The notes beneath the pieces are model-generated. The model saw only the letters and a list, made by a program, of their open reading frames with translations. It ran no database searches and had not been told where the DNA came from. From an uncultured Pseudomonadota bacterium (GTDB taxonomy: Bacteria > Pseudomonadota > Gammaproteobacteria > Steroidobacterales > Steroidobacteraceae), in assembly GCA_903927005.1 (NCBI GenBank), contig CAIYLH010000105.1, forward strand, positions 92,822 through 156,821: 64,000 nucleotides of DNA, read 5' to 3'. Each line of letters begins with the position of its first letter. The first letter of the stretch is position 1. The translations under genes were made by a program, and so were the position numbers. Positions 8,270 through 18,770 of the stretch are shown here, piece after piece.

Positions 8270-11037
8270 AGCATGCGCTGGTCACCGCGATTGAGGTCGC
8301 GGTGCAGCGGATTGAAGTTGAAGCTGACCACATGGCCACGTCCCACCGGCATGTCGAGGATCGCCGGCCGACCGGCGAGATTGGACTCGCCCCAGGCCTG
8401 ACCGCTGACCACCATCGGCGCACCCTCGCGGTCTCCCCACTCGAGCACCACCCCCGCCGGATCCGGCGGCCCGTCCAGACAGGTCGTGCAGTACGCCATG
8501 CGCAGCCAGTGACGCGGCGTCGCGTACAGTGCGAAGTTCTGCCGGAACACATAGGTGCGCGGCGCGTAGCCGTAGGCAATCGGGTGATCGGGACGGGCAA
8601 AGCTGACGCGCAGGTGGACGCCGGGCGTGCGCGTCGTCGCTCCCTGCGCGGCCGAGGCGGCCTCCGCCCCGCCGCCCTGGCTGCTGCGTGGCACGCCGCC
8701 CGCGTCACGACGTATGCCGCGCACCATTCCCCCTTCAAGCGCGAGCATCGTGCCGTTGCCGAGCGTCACCAGCAACCCGCCCTGCTCGACGAAACCCTGC
8801 AGCTGAGCAAAGCCCGCGCCGCCGATACCGCCGGTGATGTCATCGGACGCGGCCGGTGTGCCCAGGCTCGGCGTCGCCGCGGTCTTGCGGTACGGCATCG
8901 GTCCCCAAGCCTTCGGCAGGCCCTGCAGCTGCTCGGCGAGCTCGAGGTCGACCTGTCCGTAGAGCAGCACGTCGTAATGCTCGCGCAGGTGGCCGGCACG
9001 AATGTCCTCATCGCGGACGTAGCTGTAGGGAATGTGTCGCTGGTCTAGCGTATAGCGTGCCCAGCCGATCGAGTCGGTGTCGGCCCACGGCACCCACACA
9101 CCGACGCGCGGCACCGGCGCGCGGTGACGCGCCACGGTGGGCGCGACAGTCGTCGCGACGAACTCCAGTCCCAGGTCAGTCGCCGCCTGCGCCAGCACCG
9201 CATCGGCACCGACCCGCGCGGGCACGATCCAGGAGCCGGCGGGGTACGACCGGCCGCCTGCCTCGAACGCCTGTTCGGCGATCTCGACCTCGAACGCCGC
9301 GAGCCGGAAGCGAGCTTCCAGCAAGCTTTCCTGGCCGGTATCGGCCAACAGGTAGACGCGGCCGCTGCCGCCGACGTGGCCCGCCGCCAGCGGCGGTGCG
9401 CTCAGCCGCTCCAGCGCCGCGTGCTGCACCGACGCATCGGCGCTCGCCAGCACCTGCAGGTGGTAGTGGGCGGGCAACGACCACGACGTGTCGTCGTAGG
9501 GCTCGCTGCCCTCCTTCGGATAGTGCTGCGGACTGAGCAGATCCACCGCGTAGTTGCGGTAGGGCTGGTCCAGACGCACGACGTAGGTGCCGGCAGGGAA
9601 CGTTCCCTCGCTCAACTGCAACGGCGCGATCGCCCGCGACACCTCGATGCGCTGGTCGAGCAGGCGCCGCACCAGCGCCGCCACGCGCGCGGGATCACCC
9701 TGATCAGCGGGGATCAGATACGCGTAAGGAGCCTCATCTCGACCTTTCTGCCAGGAATGCAGCCCCTTCAGGTAGAAGTTATGCAGCAGTTCGCGGGAGT
9801 GCGCGGCGGTGAAGTCCAGCGCCGACAGTGCCGCCGTCTCGTTGTAGTTGACGTTGTCGCGTGCCGACCAGGCGAACTCCCGCGCCGGCGGCGGCACCAG
9901 CCGCCACCACTCGCGACTGGTGTCCTCAGGGCCCAGCGTCCAGCGCAACGTCTCGGCAGTGCCGTTGCCAAAAGTCTCGTAGCCACGACCGATCGCGTTG
10001 TGGTTCATCGCGACGGAGTCGAGATACAGGTGCGAGAAGCCCTCGCCGAAGTTCCAGGTCGACACGCCCGGCATGCCAAGCCCGTTCATCGCCTGCACCT
10101 CGTGGAAACTCAGCTCCAGGAACTCGCTGTAGGTCAGCGGATCGATGTTCGGGTTGTAGGGGCCCGAGCCATTCCAGGACATTAGCAGCGCGACCGACTC
10201 GTGCAGGTCATGCACGACGGTCGGATGCCACTCATGGAACATGCGGTGCACGGCCTTGGTCGTCTCGTGAACCTGCTGGTGCGCGTCACGGTTGATGTCG
10301 ACGAACGCGTACTTCGACCAGTACGGCGGCGACTGGCGCGGCAGCGTCGCGCGATCGGTCTTGCCCTTGAGGTAGGTGTAGAACCACTCGACCACCTTGT
10401 CGCGACCGTCCGGGTTCGACACGGGATTGATCAGCACGACGAGGTTCGAGCGGATGCGGCGAATCATCGGCGTATCGGATACCGCCAGCCGGTAGGCGAG
10501 CTCCAGCACCGACTCGGTTGAGCCGGTCTCATCCGAGTGCAGGGCCGCATTGAAGTAGTAGATCGGCCGGGCACCCTCGATGAGCTTGTCGGCGGCGCTA
10601 GGATCCGTGCGGCGCGGATCAGCGAGCGCTGCGGTCGCGCTCTTGAGCGACTCCAGCCGGCCGATGCCCTCCTCATCGGCGATCGCCAGCATCACGATGT
10701 CGCGGCCTTCCTCGGAACGGCCGATCGTCATCACACGCACGCGCGGCGAGGCCGCGGCAAGCGCGCGGCAGTAGGCGTAGGCCTGCGCCGAGGTGACCAG
10801 TTCGCCCGGCGCGCCGGCAATGCGATGCAGAAACGCACGCGGCGAGGGGACGGACGCCGATGCCGGCAGGGACGCGACCCAGGGCGAGAGGAACTGCGGC
10901 TCGGTGGTCGCGCGTGCGATCTCCTCGGCAGAGCCGGGCTCGGCGACGTCAGCCGGCGGCTCGCCCGCCCGTGCCACGCCAAACGCGACCCACAACGACA
11001 GCGACAAGACCAGGCGCACGTACCACGGGTATTTCAT
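8215..11037 (-). CDS. M14 family metallopeptidase (secreted zinc carboxypeptidase)
   Basis: Signal peptide MKYPWYVRLVLSLSLWVAFGVARA; ALHSDETGSTESVLELAYRL and VHDLHESVALLMSW. Confidence 0.85.
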   Translation of the reverse strand: MKYPWYVRLVLSLSLWVAFGVARAGEPPADVAEPGSAEEIARATTEPQFLSPWVASLPASASVPSPRAFLHRIAGAPGELVTSAQAYAYCRALAAASPRVRVMTIGRSEEGRDIVMLAIADEEGIGRLESLKSATAALADPRRTDPSAADKLIEGARPIYYFNAALHSDETGSTESVLELAYRLAVSDTPMIRRIRSNLVVLINPVSNPDGRDKVVEWFYTYLKGKTDRATLPRQSPPYWSKYAFVDINRDAHQQVHETTKAVHRMFHEWHPTVVHDLHESVALLMSWNGSGPYNPNIDPLTYSEFLELSFHEVQAMNGLGMPGVSTWNFGEGFSHLYLDSVAMNHNAIGRGYETFGNGTAETLRWTLGPEDTSREWWRLVPPPAREFAWSARDNVNYNETAALSALDFTAAHSRELLHNFYLKGLHSWQKGRDEAPYAYLIPADQGDPARVAALVRRLLDQRIEVSRAIAPLQLSEGTFPAGTYVVRLDQPYRNYAVDLLSPQHYPKEGSEPYDDTSWSLPAHYHLQVLASADASVQHAALERLSAPPLAAGHVGGSGRVYLLADTGQESLLEARFRLAAFEVEIAEQAFEAGGRSYPAGSWIVPARVGADAVLAQAATDLGLEFVATTVAPTVARHRAPVPRVGVWVPWADTDSIGWARYTLDQRHIPYSYVRDEDIRAGHLREHYDVLLYGQVDLELAEQLQGLPKAWGPMPYRKTAATPSLGTPAASDDITGGIGGAGFAQLQGFVEQGGLLVTLGNGTMLALEGGMVRGIRRDAGGVPRSSQGGGAEAASAAQGATTRTPGVHLRVSFARPDHPIAYGYAPRTYVFRQNFALYATPRHWLRMAYCTTCLDGPPDPAGVVLEWGDREGAPMVVSGQAWGESNLAGRPAILDMPVGRGHVVSFNFNPLHRDLNRGDQRMLWNAIINWRAIVDAPAGH

Positions 11038-11151
11038 GTCGACCTCTGCATGCTCATCGACGCACGGCCGCCGACGGCTGAAGTCTACACCCGGCACCAC
11101 AACCGGCCGACCGTCACATCACCGACAGCTAACGGCAGCTATAATCGCGCC

Positions 11152-12612
11152 ATGCCTTACCGCATCCTGTTCATTACCGCCGAATATGCCCCGCTGGCGA
11201 AAACCGGCGGGCTCGCGGACGTCTCTACCGCACTGACGCGCTACCTGTACCGTGGCGGCCATGACGTACGGGTGTTCATGCCCTACTACCGCCAGGTCGC
11301 TGCGGCCGGGCTTGCGCTGTGGCCGGTCGAGTTTCTGCAAGACCTCGAGATGACCGTCGGCGAGCATCGCTACCGCTACCGTGTACTGACCGGCGCGGCG
11401 CCCGGTGCCGACCTGCAGCTGTACTTCATCGACTGCCCTGAGCTGTACGATCGCCCTGGCATCTACGGCGAGACCGCGGACGAGGCGCGGCGCTTCCTGC
11501 TGCTGACACGTGCCGCACTGGAATGCGCGCAGCGCATGGCGTTTGCGCCGCACATCCTGCACTGCAACGACTGGCACGCGGCATTCGGGCCACTGCTGCT
11601 GAAGACCAGCTACGCCTGGGACCAGCTGTTCGCCGCGACACGCTCGGTGCTGACGATCCACAACGTCGCTTATCAGGGCGTGTTCGGCGCCGAGCATGCC
11701 GATGAATTAGGCCTCGATGACGCCTCCTGGCTGCTGCACCAGCAGGACCTGGCCGAGGGGCGGGTCAACTCGCTGCTGCATGGCATCCTTTATGCGGACC
11801 TCGTAACAACGGTAAGCCCCGGCTATGCGCGCGAGATCTGCACGCCGGAGTACGGCGCGGGCCTGGACAGCTTCCTGCGCGCGCGCGGCGAGCGCGTCGT
11901 CGGCATCCTCAACGGCGTCGACTACGAGGAGTGGGACCCCAGCACGGACCGCTACCTGCCGGTACGCTTCAGCCCCGACGATCTGACGGGAAAAACCGCC
12001 GTACGACGCGCGCTCAGCGCACGCGTCGGCATCGCGATTCCCGACGGCGTAGCGCTGATCGGCATGATCAGCCGGCTGGTCGGCCAGAAGGGCATCGACC
12101 TGATCATCCCGGTACTGCCTGAGTTCCTGCGCCGCGGCGACTGTGCGCTGGTGGTGCTCGGCACAGGGGAAGCTCGCTACGAGGACTTCTTCGCCGGGCT
12201 CGCGCTCGAGTTCCCGGGACAGGTAGCGTTCCATCGCGGCTACTCCGAGGAACTTGCGCACTGGATCGAGGCCGGTGCCGACATGTTCCTGATGCCGTCG
12301 CAGTACGAGCCTTGCGGGCTCAACCAGATGTACAGCCTGCGTTACGGCACCGCGCCAATCGTGCGTCGTACCGGCGGACTCGCAGACTCCGTCGTGCACT
12401 ATTCGCGCGACGACGGCACGGGCACCGGCGTTGTCTTCGATCACTATGAGGTGGCGAGCCTGCGCTGGGCGCTGGACTATGCGATCCGGCTTTATCGGGA
12501 GCCTGCGCAGTGGGCGCGACTGGTCGCGAACGCGATGCGTCAGGATTATTCCTGGACGCAGCAGGGCGCCTGTTACCTGGAGCAGTACGCGCGCCTGGTG
12601 GGACCGTCCTGA
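11152..12612 (+). CDS. glgA: Glycogen synthase
   Basis: MPYRILFITAEYAPLAKTGGLADV; HCNDWHAAFGPLLLK; GT5 C-terminal PSQYEPCGLNQMYSLRYGTAPIVRRTGGLADSV. Confidence 0.95.
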   Translation: MPYRILFITAEYAPLAKTGGLADVSTALTRYLYRGGHDVRVFMPYYRQVAAAGLALWPVEFLQDLEMTVGEHRYRYRVLTGAAPGADLQLYFIDCPELYDRPGIYGETADEARRFLLLTRAALECAQRMAFAPHILHCNDWHAAFGPLLLKTSYAWDQLFAATRSVLTIHNVAYQGVFGAEHADELGLDDASWLLHQQDLAEGRVNSLLHGILYADLVTTVSPGYAREICTPEYGAGLDSFLRARGERVVGILNGVDYEEWDPSTDRYLPVRFSPDDLTGKTAVRRALSARVGIAIPDGVALIGMISRLVGQKGIDLIIPVLPEFLRRGDCALVVLGTGEARYEDFFAGLALEFPGQVAFHRGYSEELAHWIEAGADMFLMPSQYEPCGLNQMYSLRYGTAPIVRRTGGLADSVVHYSRDDGTGTGVVFDHYEVASLRWALDYAIRLYREPAQWARLVANAMRQDYSWTQQGACYLEQYARLVGPS

Positions 12613-12631
12613 TTACACCGTCCGCGGCGCC

Positions 12632-13102
12632 TCAGCGCACCGGAAAGGCGCCCTTCTCGTCGAACGGGATGGTGTGCAGGAACGCGAGCCCCGTGCTCAC
12701 CTTGCCGACCAGTCGGTACTCGGCCGGATGCGCACTGTCCTTGAGCCGCGGCAGCACCTTCCAGAAGGTCGTGGCGAGATTCGTCGTCACCAGCATTTCA
12801 AACTCAGCCTCGCCAAAGGCGGGCACCGTGAACGCGTCAGCAGTCACACCGCGGCCGAGCTCTTCGCCTGCGAGCTCGATCGTGTAACTGATGCCCTTGA
12901 TCGGCAGCGCCAGACTGTTCGGGTTCTGCACGCGCATGCGCACGCGGAAGCGCTGCTCGGCGAGCGAGGCGTCCTTGATCTCGATCGAGGCCAACGACAG
13001 CCGTGGCCGCTCGAAGTGCGGCGCGAGCGTTGCGCAGCCCGCGAGCAGCAGAAAAAGCACACCGACGGCGCATCGCATGCGCGTTCCCTGAGCGATGTTC
13101 AT
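12632..13102 (-). CDS. LEA type 2 family lipoprotein
   Basis: Lipobox LLLAGCATL; LSLASIEIKDASLAEQRFRVRMRVQNPNSLALPIKGISYTIEL. Confidence 0.82.
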   Translation of the reverse strand: MNIAQGTRMRCAVGVLFLLLAGCATLAPHFERPRLSLASIEIKDASLAEQRFRVRMRVQNPNSLALPIKGISYTIELAGEELGRGVTADAFTVPAFGEAEFEMLVTTNLATTFWKVLPRLKDSAHPAEYRLVGKVSTGLAFLHTIPFDEKGAFPVR

Positions 13103-13154
13103 CAACGCGTCTCCTGCGACGTTGCGCCGCGACGAGTTCTTTCGGATGGACGGC

Positions 13155-14627
13155 CTAGAGGCGACCATATAACTGGTTCCAATAGCGACAGCGTGCGCCG
13201 AGCCAGCTGGGCACCTCCTCCCAGGCGAAACGCCACTCCCAGTTTCCCTCGAGGGTGCCGGGCGTATTCATGCGCGCCTCGCTACCACGACCAAGCAAGT
13301 CCTGCATCGGCACGATAGCAAGTCCCGCGACCGACGCGAGCACCGTGCGGGTCAAGGCGTCGACCGCCTCTCCCGGCGAGGTGCCGAGGTAGTCGGCGAC
13401 ACGCCCTCGCGCGTACTCGTCGAGGCACGCAAGCCAGCCGGCCGTCGTGTCGTTGTCATGAGTGCCGGTATAGGCCACGCAACAGGCGATCCAATTGTGC
13501 GGTGCGTGCAGGTTGCGCCCGTCACCGTCGAAACCGAACTGCGCAACACGCATGCCCGGCAGCCCGAATTCGTCGCGCAACTGTTCCACCTCCGGCGTAA
13601 TGACGCCGAGATCCTCGGCGACCACGGCGAGGCTGCCGAACGCCTGCAGGGCCGCCGCCAGCAGCGCCCGGCCTGGCGCCTTGCGCCATTCTCCGCTCAC
13701 CGCGGTGAGCGCGCCGGCAGGCACCGCCCAGCAGGCCTCCAGCCCCCGGAAGTGATCGATACGCACCAGGTCGAACAGCTCAAACTGCGCGCGCAACCGG
13801 TCCAGCCACCAGGCAAAACCCGTCGCAAGGTGCGCCTCCCAGCGATACAGCGGATTGCCCCACAACTGGCCGTCGGCAGCGAAGTAGTCGGGTGGCACGC
13901 CAGCCACCGCGGTCGGTCGCCCGCTCGCATCGAGCTGGAACAGCTCCGGGTGACCCCACGCCTCGACGCTGTCGGGCGCCAGGTAGATAGGCACGTCGCC
14001 AAACAGGCGCACGCCACGCGCAGCCGCGTAGCCACGCAAGGCCTGCCACTGGGCGTAAAAGAAATACTGGCCGGCCTCAATCTCGGCGATCGCGGCGGCA
14101 AGCTCTGCGCGTGCGCGCGCAAGCGCCGCAGGCTCGCGCATCCGCAGCGGCGCCGGCCACTCCCACCAGGGACGGCCACTCTCGCGCTCCTGGATCGCAG
14201 TGAACAGCGCGTAGTCGGCTAACCAGTGCGCGCCGTCGAGCTTGAAGCGCACGAACGCGTCGCGCATCGGCCCACTGCCGGCGTGCAGCGCAGCGCTTGC
14301 CGCTGACAGCAACGCAGCACGTGGCGTCTCACCGAGGTGCGCCGCGTCGAGCAGCCCGACGCGCGCGAGCGTCTCAAGGTCAATCAGACCGGGATCACCG
14401 GCGTGGTTGGAGCGCGCGAAATACGGCGAACGATCGGCGCCGACCGGACCCAGCGGCAGGAACTGCCATACGGAGAAGCCTCCCGCCACGAGCCAGTCAA
14501 CGAAACTGCGCGCAGCCTGCCCGAGCGCGCCGTGCGCCGCGTCCGGCAGCGACGTCGGGTGCAGCAACACGCCGGCGCGGCGGCGATCAAACACCGGCAG
14601 GATGCCGAGCTCACTCATCAGCGGCAC
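13155..14627 (-). CDS. malQ: 4-alpha-glucanotransferase
   Basis: RAGVLLHPTSLP, GDVPIYLAPDSVEAW, VRIDHFRGLEACWAVP, TGTHDNDTTAGW. Confidence 0.93.
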   Translation of the reverse strand: MPLMSELGILPVFDRRRAGVLLHPTSLPDAAHGALGQAARSFVDWLVAGGFSVWQFLPLGPVGADRSPYFARSNHAGDPGLIDLETLARVGLLDAAHLGETPRAALLSAASAALHAGSGPMRDAFVRFKLDGAHWLADYALFTAIQERESGRPWWEWPAPLRMREPAALARARAELAAAIAEIEAGQYFFYAQWQALRGYAAARGVRLFGDVPIYLAPDSVEAWGHPELFQLDASGRPTAVAGVPPDYFAADGQLWGNPLYRWEAHLATGFAWWLDRLRAQFELFDLVRIDHFRGLEACWAVPAGALTAVSGEWRKAPGRALLAAALQAFGSLAVVAEDLGVITPEVEQLRDEFGLPGMRVAQFGFDGDGRNLHAPHNWIACCVAYTGTHDNDTTAGWLACLDEYARGRVADYLGTSPGEAVDALTRTVLASVAGLAIVPMQDLLGRGSEARMNTPGTLEGNWEWRFAWEEVPSWLGARCRYWNQLYGRL

Positions 14628-14731
14628 GACTCCGGCGCGCCGATGCCGGCGCTACAGCCCTATTCGACCTCATGATCTGTCCTTAGGAGTCGGGCGACAG
14701 CGGCGCGGCCGCAGGCGCAGCAGCTGGCCGC

Positions 14732-16003
14732 TCAGCCCAGCGCCCGGAGCATCTGCGGCGTGACCAGTACGACGCCCTTCTCGGTGACCTCGAAGCGGCG
14801 AACGTCTTCCTCACGGTCGACGCCTATCTGCATGCCGTCCGGAACGATGCAGCCCTCGTCGAGGATCGCCCGCTGGATCATGCAGCTCTTGCCGATACGC
14901 ACCCCCGGCAGCACGACCGTGCCGTGCACGACCGATCGCTCGTCAACACGCACGTCCGAAAACAGCAGCGACTCACGCACTGTTGCCCCCGAGATGATGC
15001 AGCCGCCGGCGACCATTGAGTTGACCGCCATGCCGCGCCGACCGGCGTGGTCGTCGAGGATGAACTTGGCCGGTGGACGCTGCAGCTGGTAGGTCCAGAT
15101 CGGCCACTCCTCGTCATAGATGTTCAGGTCGGGCCGGACATCGACGAGCTCCATGTTCGCCTCGTAGTACGCATCCAGCGTACCGACGTCACGCCAGTAC
15201 GCCTGCGCGCGGGTGCGCACGTCCTGGAACGCGTAGGCGTAGACGCGCAGCTCACTGAGCGCGGCGGGAATGATGTTCTTACCAAAATCATGCTGCGAGT
15301 CCGTGCGCGCCGCATCCTCGGTCAGCAGCCGCTCGAGCAGCTCGGCGTTGAAGATGTAGATGCCCATGGAGGCCAGCGCCGTGTCCGGTCGACCGGGGAT
15401 CGTCTCGGGACTGGCCGGCTTCTCGGCAAAGCGCACCACACGATTGGAGTCGGTGACCGACAGCACGCCGTACTCGCGCGCGAGCGCCACCGGCACCTCG
15501 ACCACGCCGATCGAGATCGCGGCGTTCTTCTCGACGTGCGCGGCGATCATCGGGCCGTAGTCCATCGTGTAGATGTGGTCGCCGGCGAGCACCAGCACGT
15601 GCTTAGGGTGGTGCGCGCGAATGTACTCAAGGTTCTGGTAGACCGCGTCCGCCGTGCCCTGGTACCAGTGCGGCCCCACCTGCTGCTGCGCCGGGATCAC
15701 GCTGACGAACTCGCCAAACTCGCCACGCAGGTAGCCCCAGCCACGCTGCACGTGCTCGATCAACGACTGCGCCTTGTACTGTGTCAGCACGGCGATCTGA
15801 CGGATGCCGGAGTTCACGCAGTTGGAGAGCACGAAGTCGATGATCCGAAACTTGCCGCCGAACGGCGTCGCCGGCTTCGCCCGACTGGTGGTCAGCTGCT
15901 TGAGCCGTTCACCGCGTCCGCCGGCCATGATGATGGCCAGCGTACCGCTGGTCAGTCGGCTGACGTAACGGCCGGAATTGCCTAGCGGGGCCTTTGGGCT
16001 CAT
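14732..16003 (-). CDS. glgC: Glucose-1-phosphate adenylyltransferase
   Basis: LAIIMAGGRGERLKQLTTSRAKPATPFGGKFRIIDFVLSNCVNSGI. Confidence 0.95.
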   Translation of the reverse strand: MSPKAPLGNSGRYVSRLTSGTLAIIMAGGRGERLKQLTTSRAKPATPFGGKFRIIDFVLSNCVNSGIRQIAVLTQYKAQSLIEHVQRGWGYLRGEFGEFVSVIPAQQQVGPHWYQGTADAVYQNLEYIRAHHPKHVLVLAGDHIYTMDYGPMIAAHVEKNAAISIGVVEVPVALAREYGVLSVTDSNRVVRFAEKPASPETIPGRPDTALASMGIYIFNAELLERLLTEDAARTDSQHDFGKNIIPAALSELRVYAYAFQDVRTRAQAYWRDVGTLDAYYEANMELVDVRPDLNIYDEEWPIWTYQLQRPPAKFILDDHAGRRGMAVNSMVAGGCIISGATVRESLLFSDVRVDERSVVHGTVVLPGVRIGKSCMIQRAILDEGCIVPDGMQIGVDREEDVRRFEVTEKGVVLVTPQMLRALG

Positions 16004-16037
16004 GGATGTTCCCGTGTGATCTGGGGGCTATGGTACC

Positions 16038-18212
16038 GTGCAATCGGTGCTCTGCAACCGCACCAACAAGCGATTGAACTCACAGCTCAAGACCTTCCTT
16101 GCCCGCCGCGCGCCGCAACTGCGCAAGCTCGGCGCGCTCGCGCGCGGCGAGGTGGCGCCGCTGCTGGGCCTGCACCGCGAAGCTGACCACTGGGTGCTGC
16201 TGAGCTGGGTGCCCGACGCCGTCCGTGCCTGGGCGGATGGCCGCCCACTCACCCGCATCGGGGCCGGGCCCGTCTACGGCTGGGCCGGCGCTGAACCTCC
16301 CGCCACCCCCTGGCGCCTGCGCTGGCGCGACGCGCGCGGCGTGCAGCACGAACGCCTCGACCCCTACGCATTCGCGCCCGACCTGCCCGCCGAGGCACTG
16401 ATCGCGCACGCGCAAGGCAGCGCGAGCGCGATGCACCAGTTGTTCGGCGCACACCCGCTGCAGCGCGACGGCGTGAACGGACTGCGATTCGCCGTCTGGG
16501 CGCCGCGAGCGCTCGAGGTGCTGTTGGTACTGGACCCTATTCGCCTGCCGCTGCGCGCGTCGGCCGCTGGCGCATGGGAACTGTTTGTGCCGGACCTTGC
16601 GCCCGGCTGCTGCTACCGCTACGAGATCGTGTCGGAGGCAGGTTACGCCCTCAAGACAGATCCCTACGCCCGCCAGCTTGAAGAGCGACCGGGCTGGCGG
16701 GCAATCGCCACGGCCAACAGCACGTACCCCTGGACCGACCAGGACTGGCTCGCGGCACGCGCGACGCGCGGCCGCGGGCGGCCCACCTCCGTATACGAGC
16801 TGCACCTGGGCTCATTCGCACAACGTGACGGCGCCCCCCTGAACTATCGCGAACTGGCCGAGCGGATCGTGGCGCACGTCGTGCCGCTGGGGTTCACCGA
16901 CATCGAACTGCTACCGGTGATGGAGCATCCACACGCCGCCTCCTGGGGCTACCAGACCAGCGGCTACTTCGCGCCCACGGCCCGGCACGGCTCACCGAAT
17001 GACTTTCGCGCCTTCGTCGATCGGCTGCATCGCGCCGGGCTTGGCGTGATCCTCGACTGGACCCCGGCGCATTTCGCGACCGACCCTGAGGCGCTGGCCC
17101 GCTTTGACGGCGAGGCTCTCTATGAACACGCCGATCCTCGGCGCGGCGAGCATCGCGATTGGGGCACGCTGGCGTTCGACTTCGACCGGCCGGAAGTGCA
17201 CTCCTTCCTGCTGTCCAGCGCGCGCTACTGGCTGGAGGAGTTTCACATCGATGGCCTGCGGGTCGACGCGGTCGCCGCGATGCTCTACCTGGACTACCAG
17301 CGCGCACCGGACGCATGGCTGCCCGAGGCGGACGGCGGCAACGAGCACCGTGCGGCAGTGCGGTTCCTGCAGGCACTGACCTCGCTCGTGCACGAGCGCT
17401 TTGCCGGCGTTGAACTGCACGCGGAGGATTCCTCGATCCGGCCCGGCACGACCGCACCGGTCGCCGCCGGAGGACTGGGCTTCGACTACAAATGGAGCCT
17501 CGGCTGGATGCACGACTCGCTGCACTATTTCGGCGTCGACCCGCTGTTCCGCCGCCATCATCACGACGAGCTGATCCACGCGACGCGCTATGCCGCGAGC
17601 GAACGGCATCTGCTGCCGCTCTCGCACGACGAGGTCGTGCACGGCAAGCGCTCCTTGCTCAGGCGACTGCCTGGCGACGCCTGGCAGCAGCATGCAACCC
17701 TGCGGCTGCTGTATGCCTGGCAATGGACCCACCCGGGCGCCAAGCTGCTGTTCATGGGTGGCGAGGCGGCACAGGCCACGGAGTGGGACCATCGCCGTGC
17801 GCTGCTCCAGCCCAAAAGCGCCGCAGCCCGCGGCATCGCCCGGTTGGTGGCGGACCTGAACGCCCTCTACCGCCAGACCCAGGCGCTGCAGGCGGACGGC
17901 CCCGACAGCCTCGTCTGGCTCGACACGGAGGATCGACTACGCTCGATCTACGCCTTCGAACGGCGTGCCAGCGGCGCGATCGCGGTCGTGGTGCTCAATG
18001 CGACCCCCGTGCCACGCTACGGCGTGCGCATTGGCCTGCCGTTCGCGGGTCGCTGGCTGGAGCGCCTCAACACCGACGCGAAGCTTTATGGCGGCAGCAA
18101 CGTCGGCAACCTCGGCGAGGTCGTCGCGGCACAGGATCCGGCCATGGGACAGCCTTATTCGGCCGCGGTCACCCTGCCACCCCTGGGCGCGATCGTCCTC
18201 GTGCCGGCCTGA
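16038..18212 (+). CDS. glgB: 1,4-alpha-glucan branching enzyme
   Basis: SVYELHLGSF, PVMEHP, GYQTSGYFAPT, DGLRVDAVAAMLYLDY, LPLSHDEVVHGKRSL. Confidence 0.92.
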   Translation: MQSVLCNRTNKRLNSQLKTFLARRAPQLRKLGALARGEVAPLLGLHREADHWVLLSWVPDAVRAWADGRPLTRIGAGPVYGWAGAEPPATPWRLRWRDARGVQHERLDPYAFAPDLPAEALIAHAQGSASAMHQLFGAHPLQRDGVNGLRFAVWAPRALEVLLVLDPIRLPLRASAAGAWELFVPDLAPGCCYRYEIVSEAGYALKTDPYARQLEERPGWRAIATANSTYPWTDQDWLAARATRGRGRPTSVYELHLGSFAQRDGAPLNYRELAERIVAHVVPLGFTDIELLPVMEHPHAASWGYQTSGYFAPTARHGSPNDFRAFVDRLHRAGLGVILDWTPAHFATDPEALARFDGEALYEHADPRRGEHRDWGTLAFDFDRPEVHSFLLSSARYWLEEFHIDGLRVDAVAAMLYLDYQRAPDAWLPEADGGNEHRAAVRFLQALTSLVHERFAGVELHAEDSSIRPGTTAPVAAGGLGFDYKWSLGWMHDSLHYFGVDPLFRRHHHDELIHATRYAASERHLLPLSHDEVVHGKRSLLRRLPGDAWQQHATLRLLYAWQWTHPGAKLLFMGGEAAQATEWDHRRALLQPKSAAARGIARLVADLNALYRQTQALQADGPDSLVWLDTEDRLRSIYAFERRASGAIAVVVLNATPVPRYGVRIGLPFAGRWLERLNTDAKLYGGSNVGNLGEVVAAQDPAMGQPYSAAVTLPPLGAIVLVPA

Positions 18213-18277
18213 AGGGGTTATCGGGCTCCTACCCCCTCAGAATGGGTCGAGTTCGAATTTAAGATCGTTATCATCTA

Positions 18278-18306
18278 AGTACTATTGTTTAGTCTTGACT
18301 AGTACT
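18278..18306 (+). promoter_or_regulatory. Inverted repeat AGTACTA-N15-TAGTACT in padR promoter region
   Basis: Perfect 7-bp arms just upstream of the PadR start. Confidence 0.5.
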
Positions 18307-18317
18307 AATTTAGTGAT

Positions 18318-18770
18318 ATGATCTACCTCAACATGGAAACACCAGAACACATCGAGCTGCCCCCGGACCCCGCCGACGAGCCACTGGACGTCGAGGGCCT
18401 GGCCCGCAAGTTCCAGAAGGAACTCAACTCCGGCCTGATCGCGCTGGTGCTGCTGTCGGTGCTCGACCGCGCCACCGACGACCTGTACGGCTACCAGATC
18501 GCCAAAAGCCTGCAGGCGATGAGCCTGGGCGGCAGCCCGATGAAGCAGGGCGCGCTCTACCCGGTGCTGCGGACGCTGTCCGCCCACGGCCTGCTGGCCA
18601 GCCGGGTCGTGCCTTCCTACGCCGGCCCGCCGCGCCGCTACTACCGCATCACCGCCGCCGGCCGCGAGACGCTCGCACGCTGGCAGGGCATCTGGACGAC
18701 GACCCGCGAGTTTGTCGACGCAGTGGCCAATCCCGCCGCCCCCACCTCCACCGATAGTGAGCAGTCATGA
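18318..18770 (+). CDS. PadR family transcriptional regulator
   Basis: YQIAKSLQAMSLGGSPMKQGALYPVLRTLSAHGLLASRVVPSYAGPPRRYYRITAAGRETL. Confidence 0.9.
   Translation: MIYLNMETPEHIELPPDPADEPLDVEGLARKFQKELNSGLIALVLLSVLDRATDDLYGYQIAKSLQAMSLGGSPMKQGALYPVLRTLSAHGLLASRVVPSYAGPPRRYYRITAAGRETLARWQGIWTTTREFVDAVANPAAPTSTDSEQS

Noticed and set aside
10537-11151. N-terminal extension of the glgA ORF
   Set aside because: Overlaps the M14 peptidase on the other strand; canonical glgA start is MPYRILFITAEYAPL at 11152
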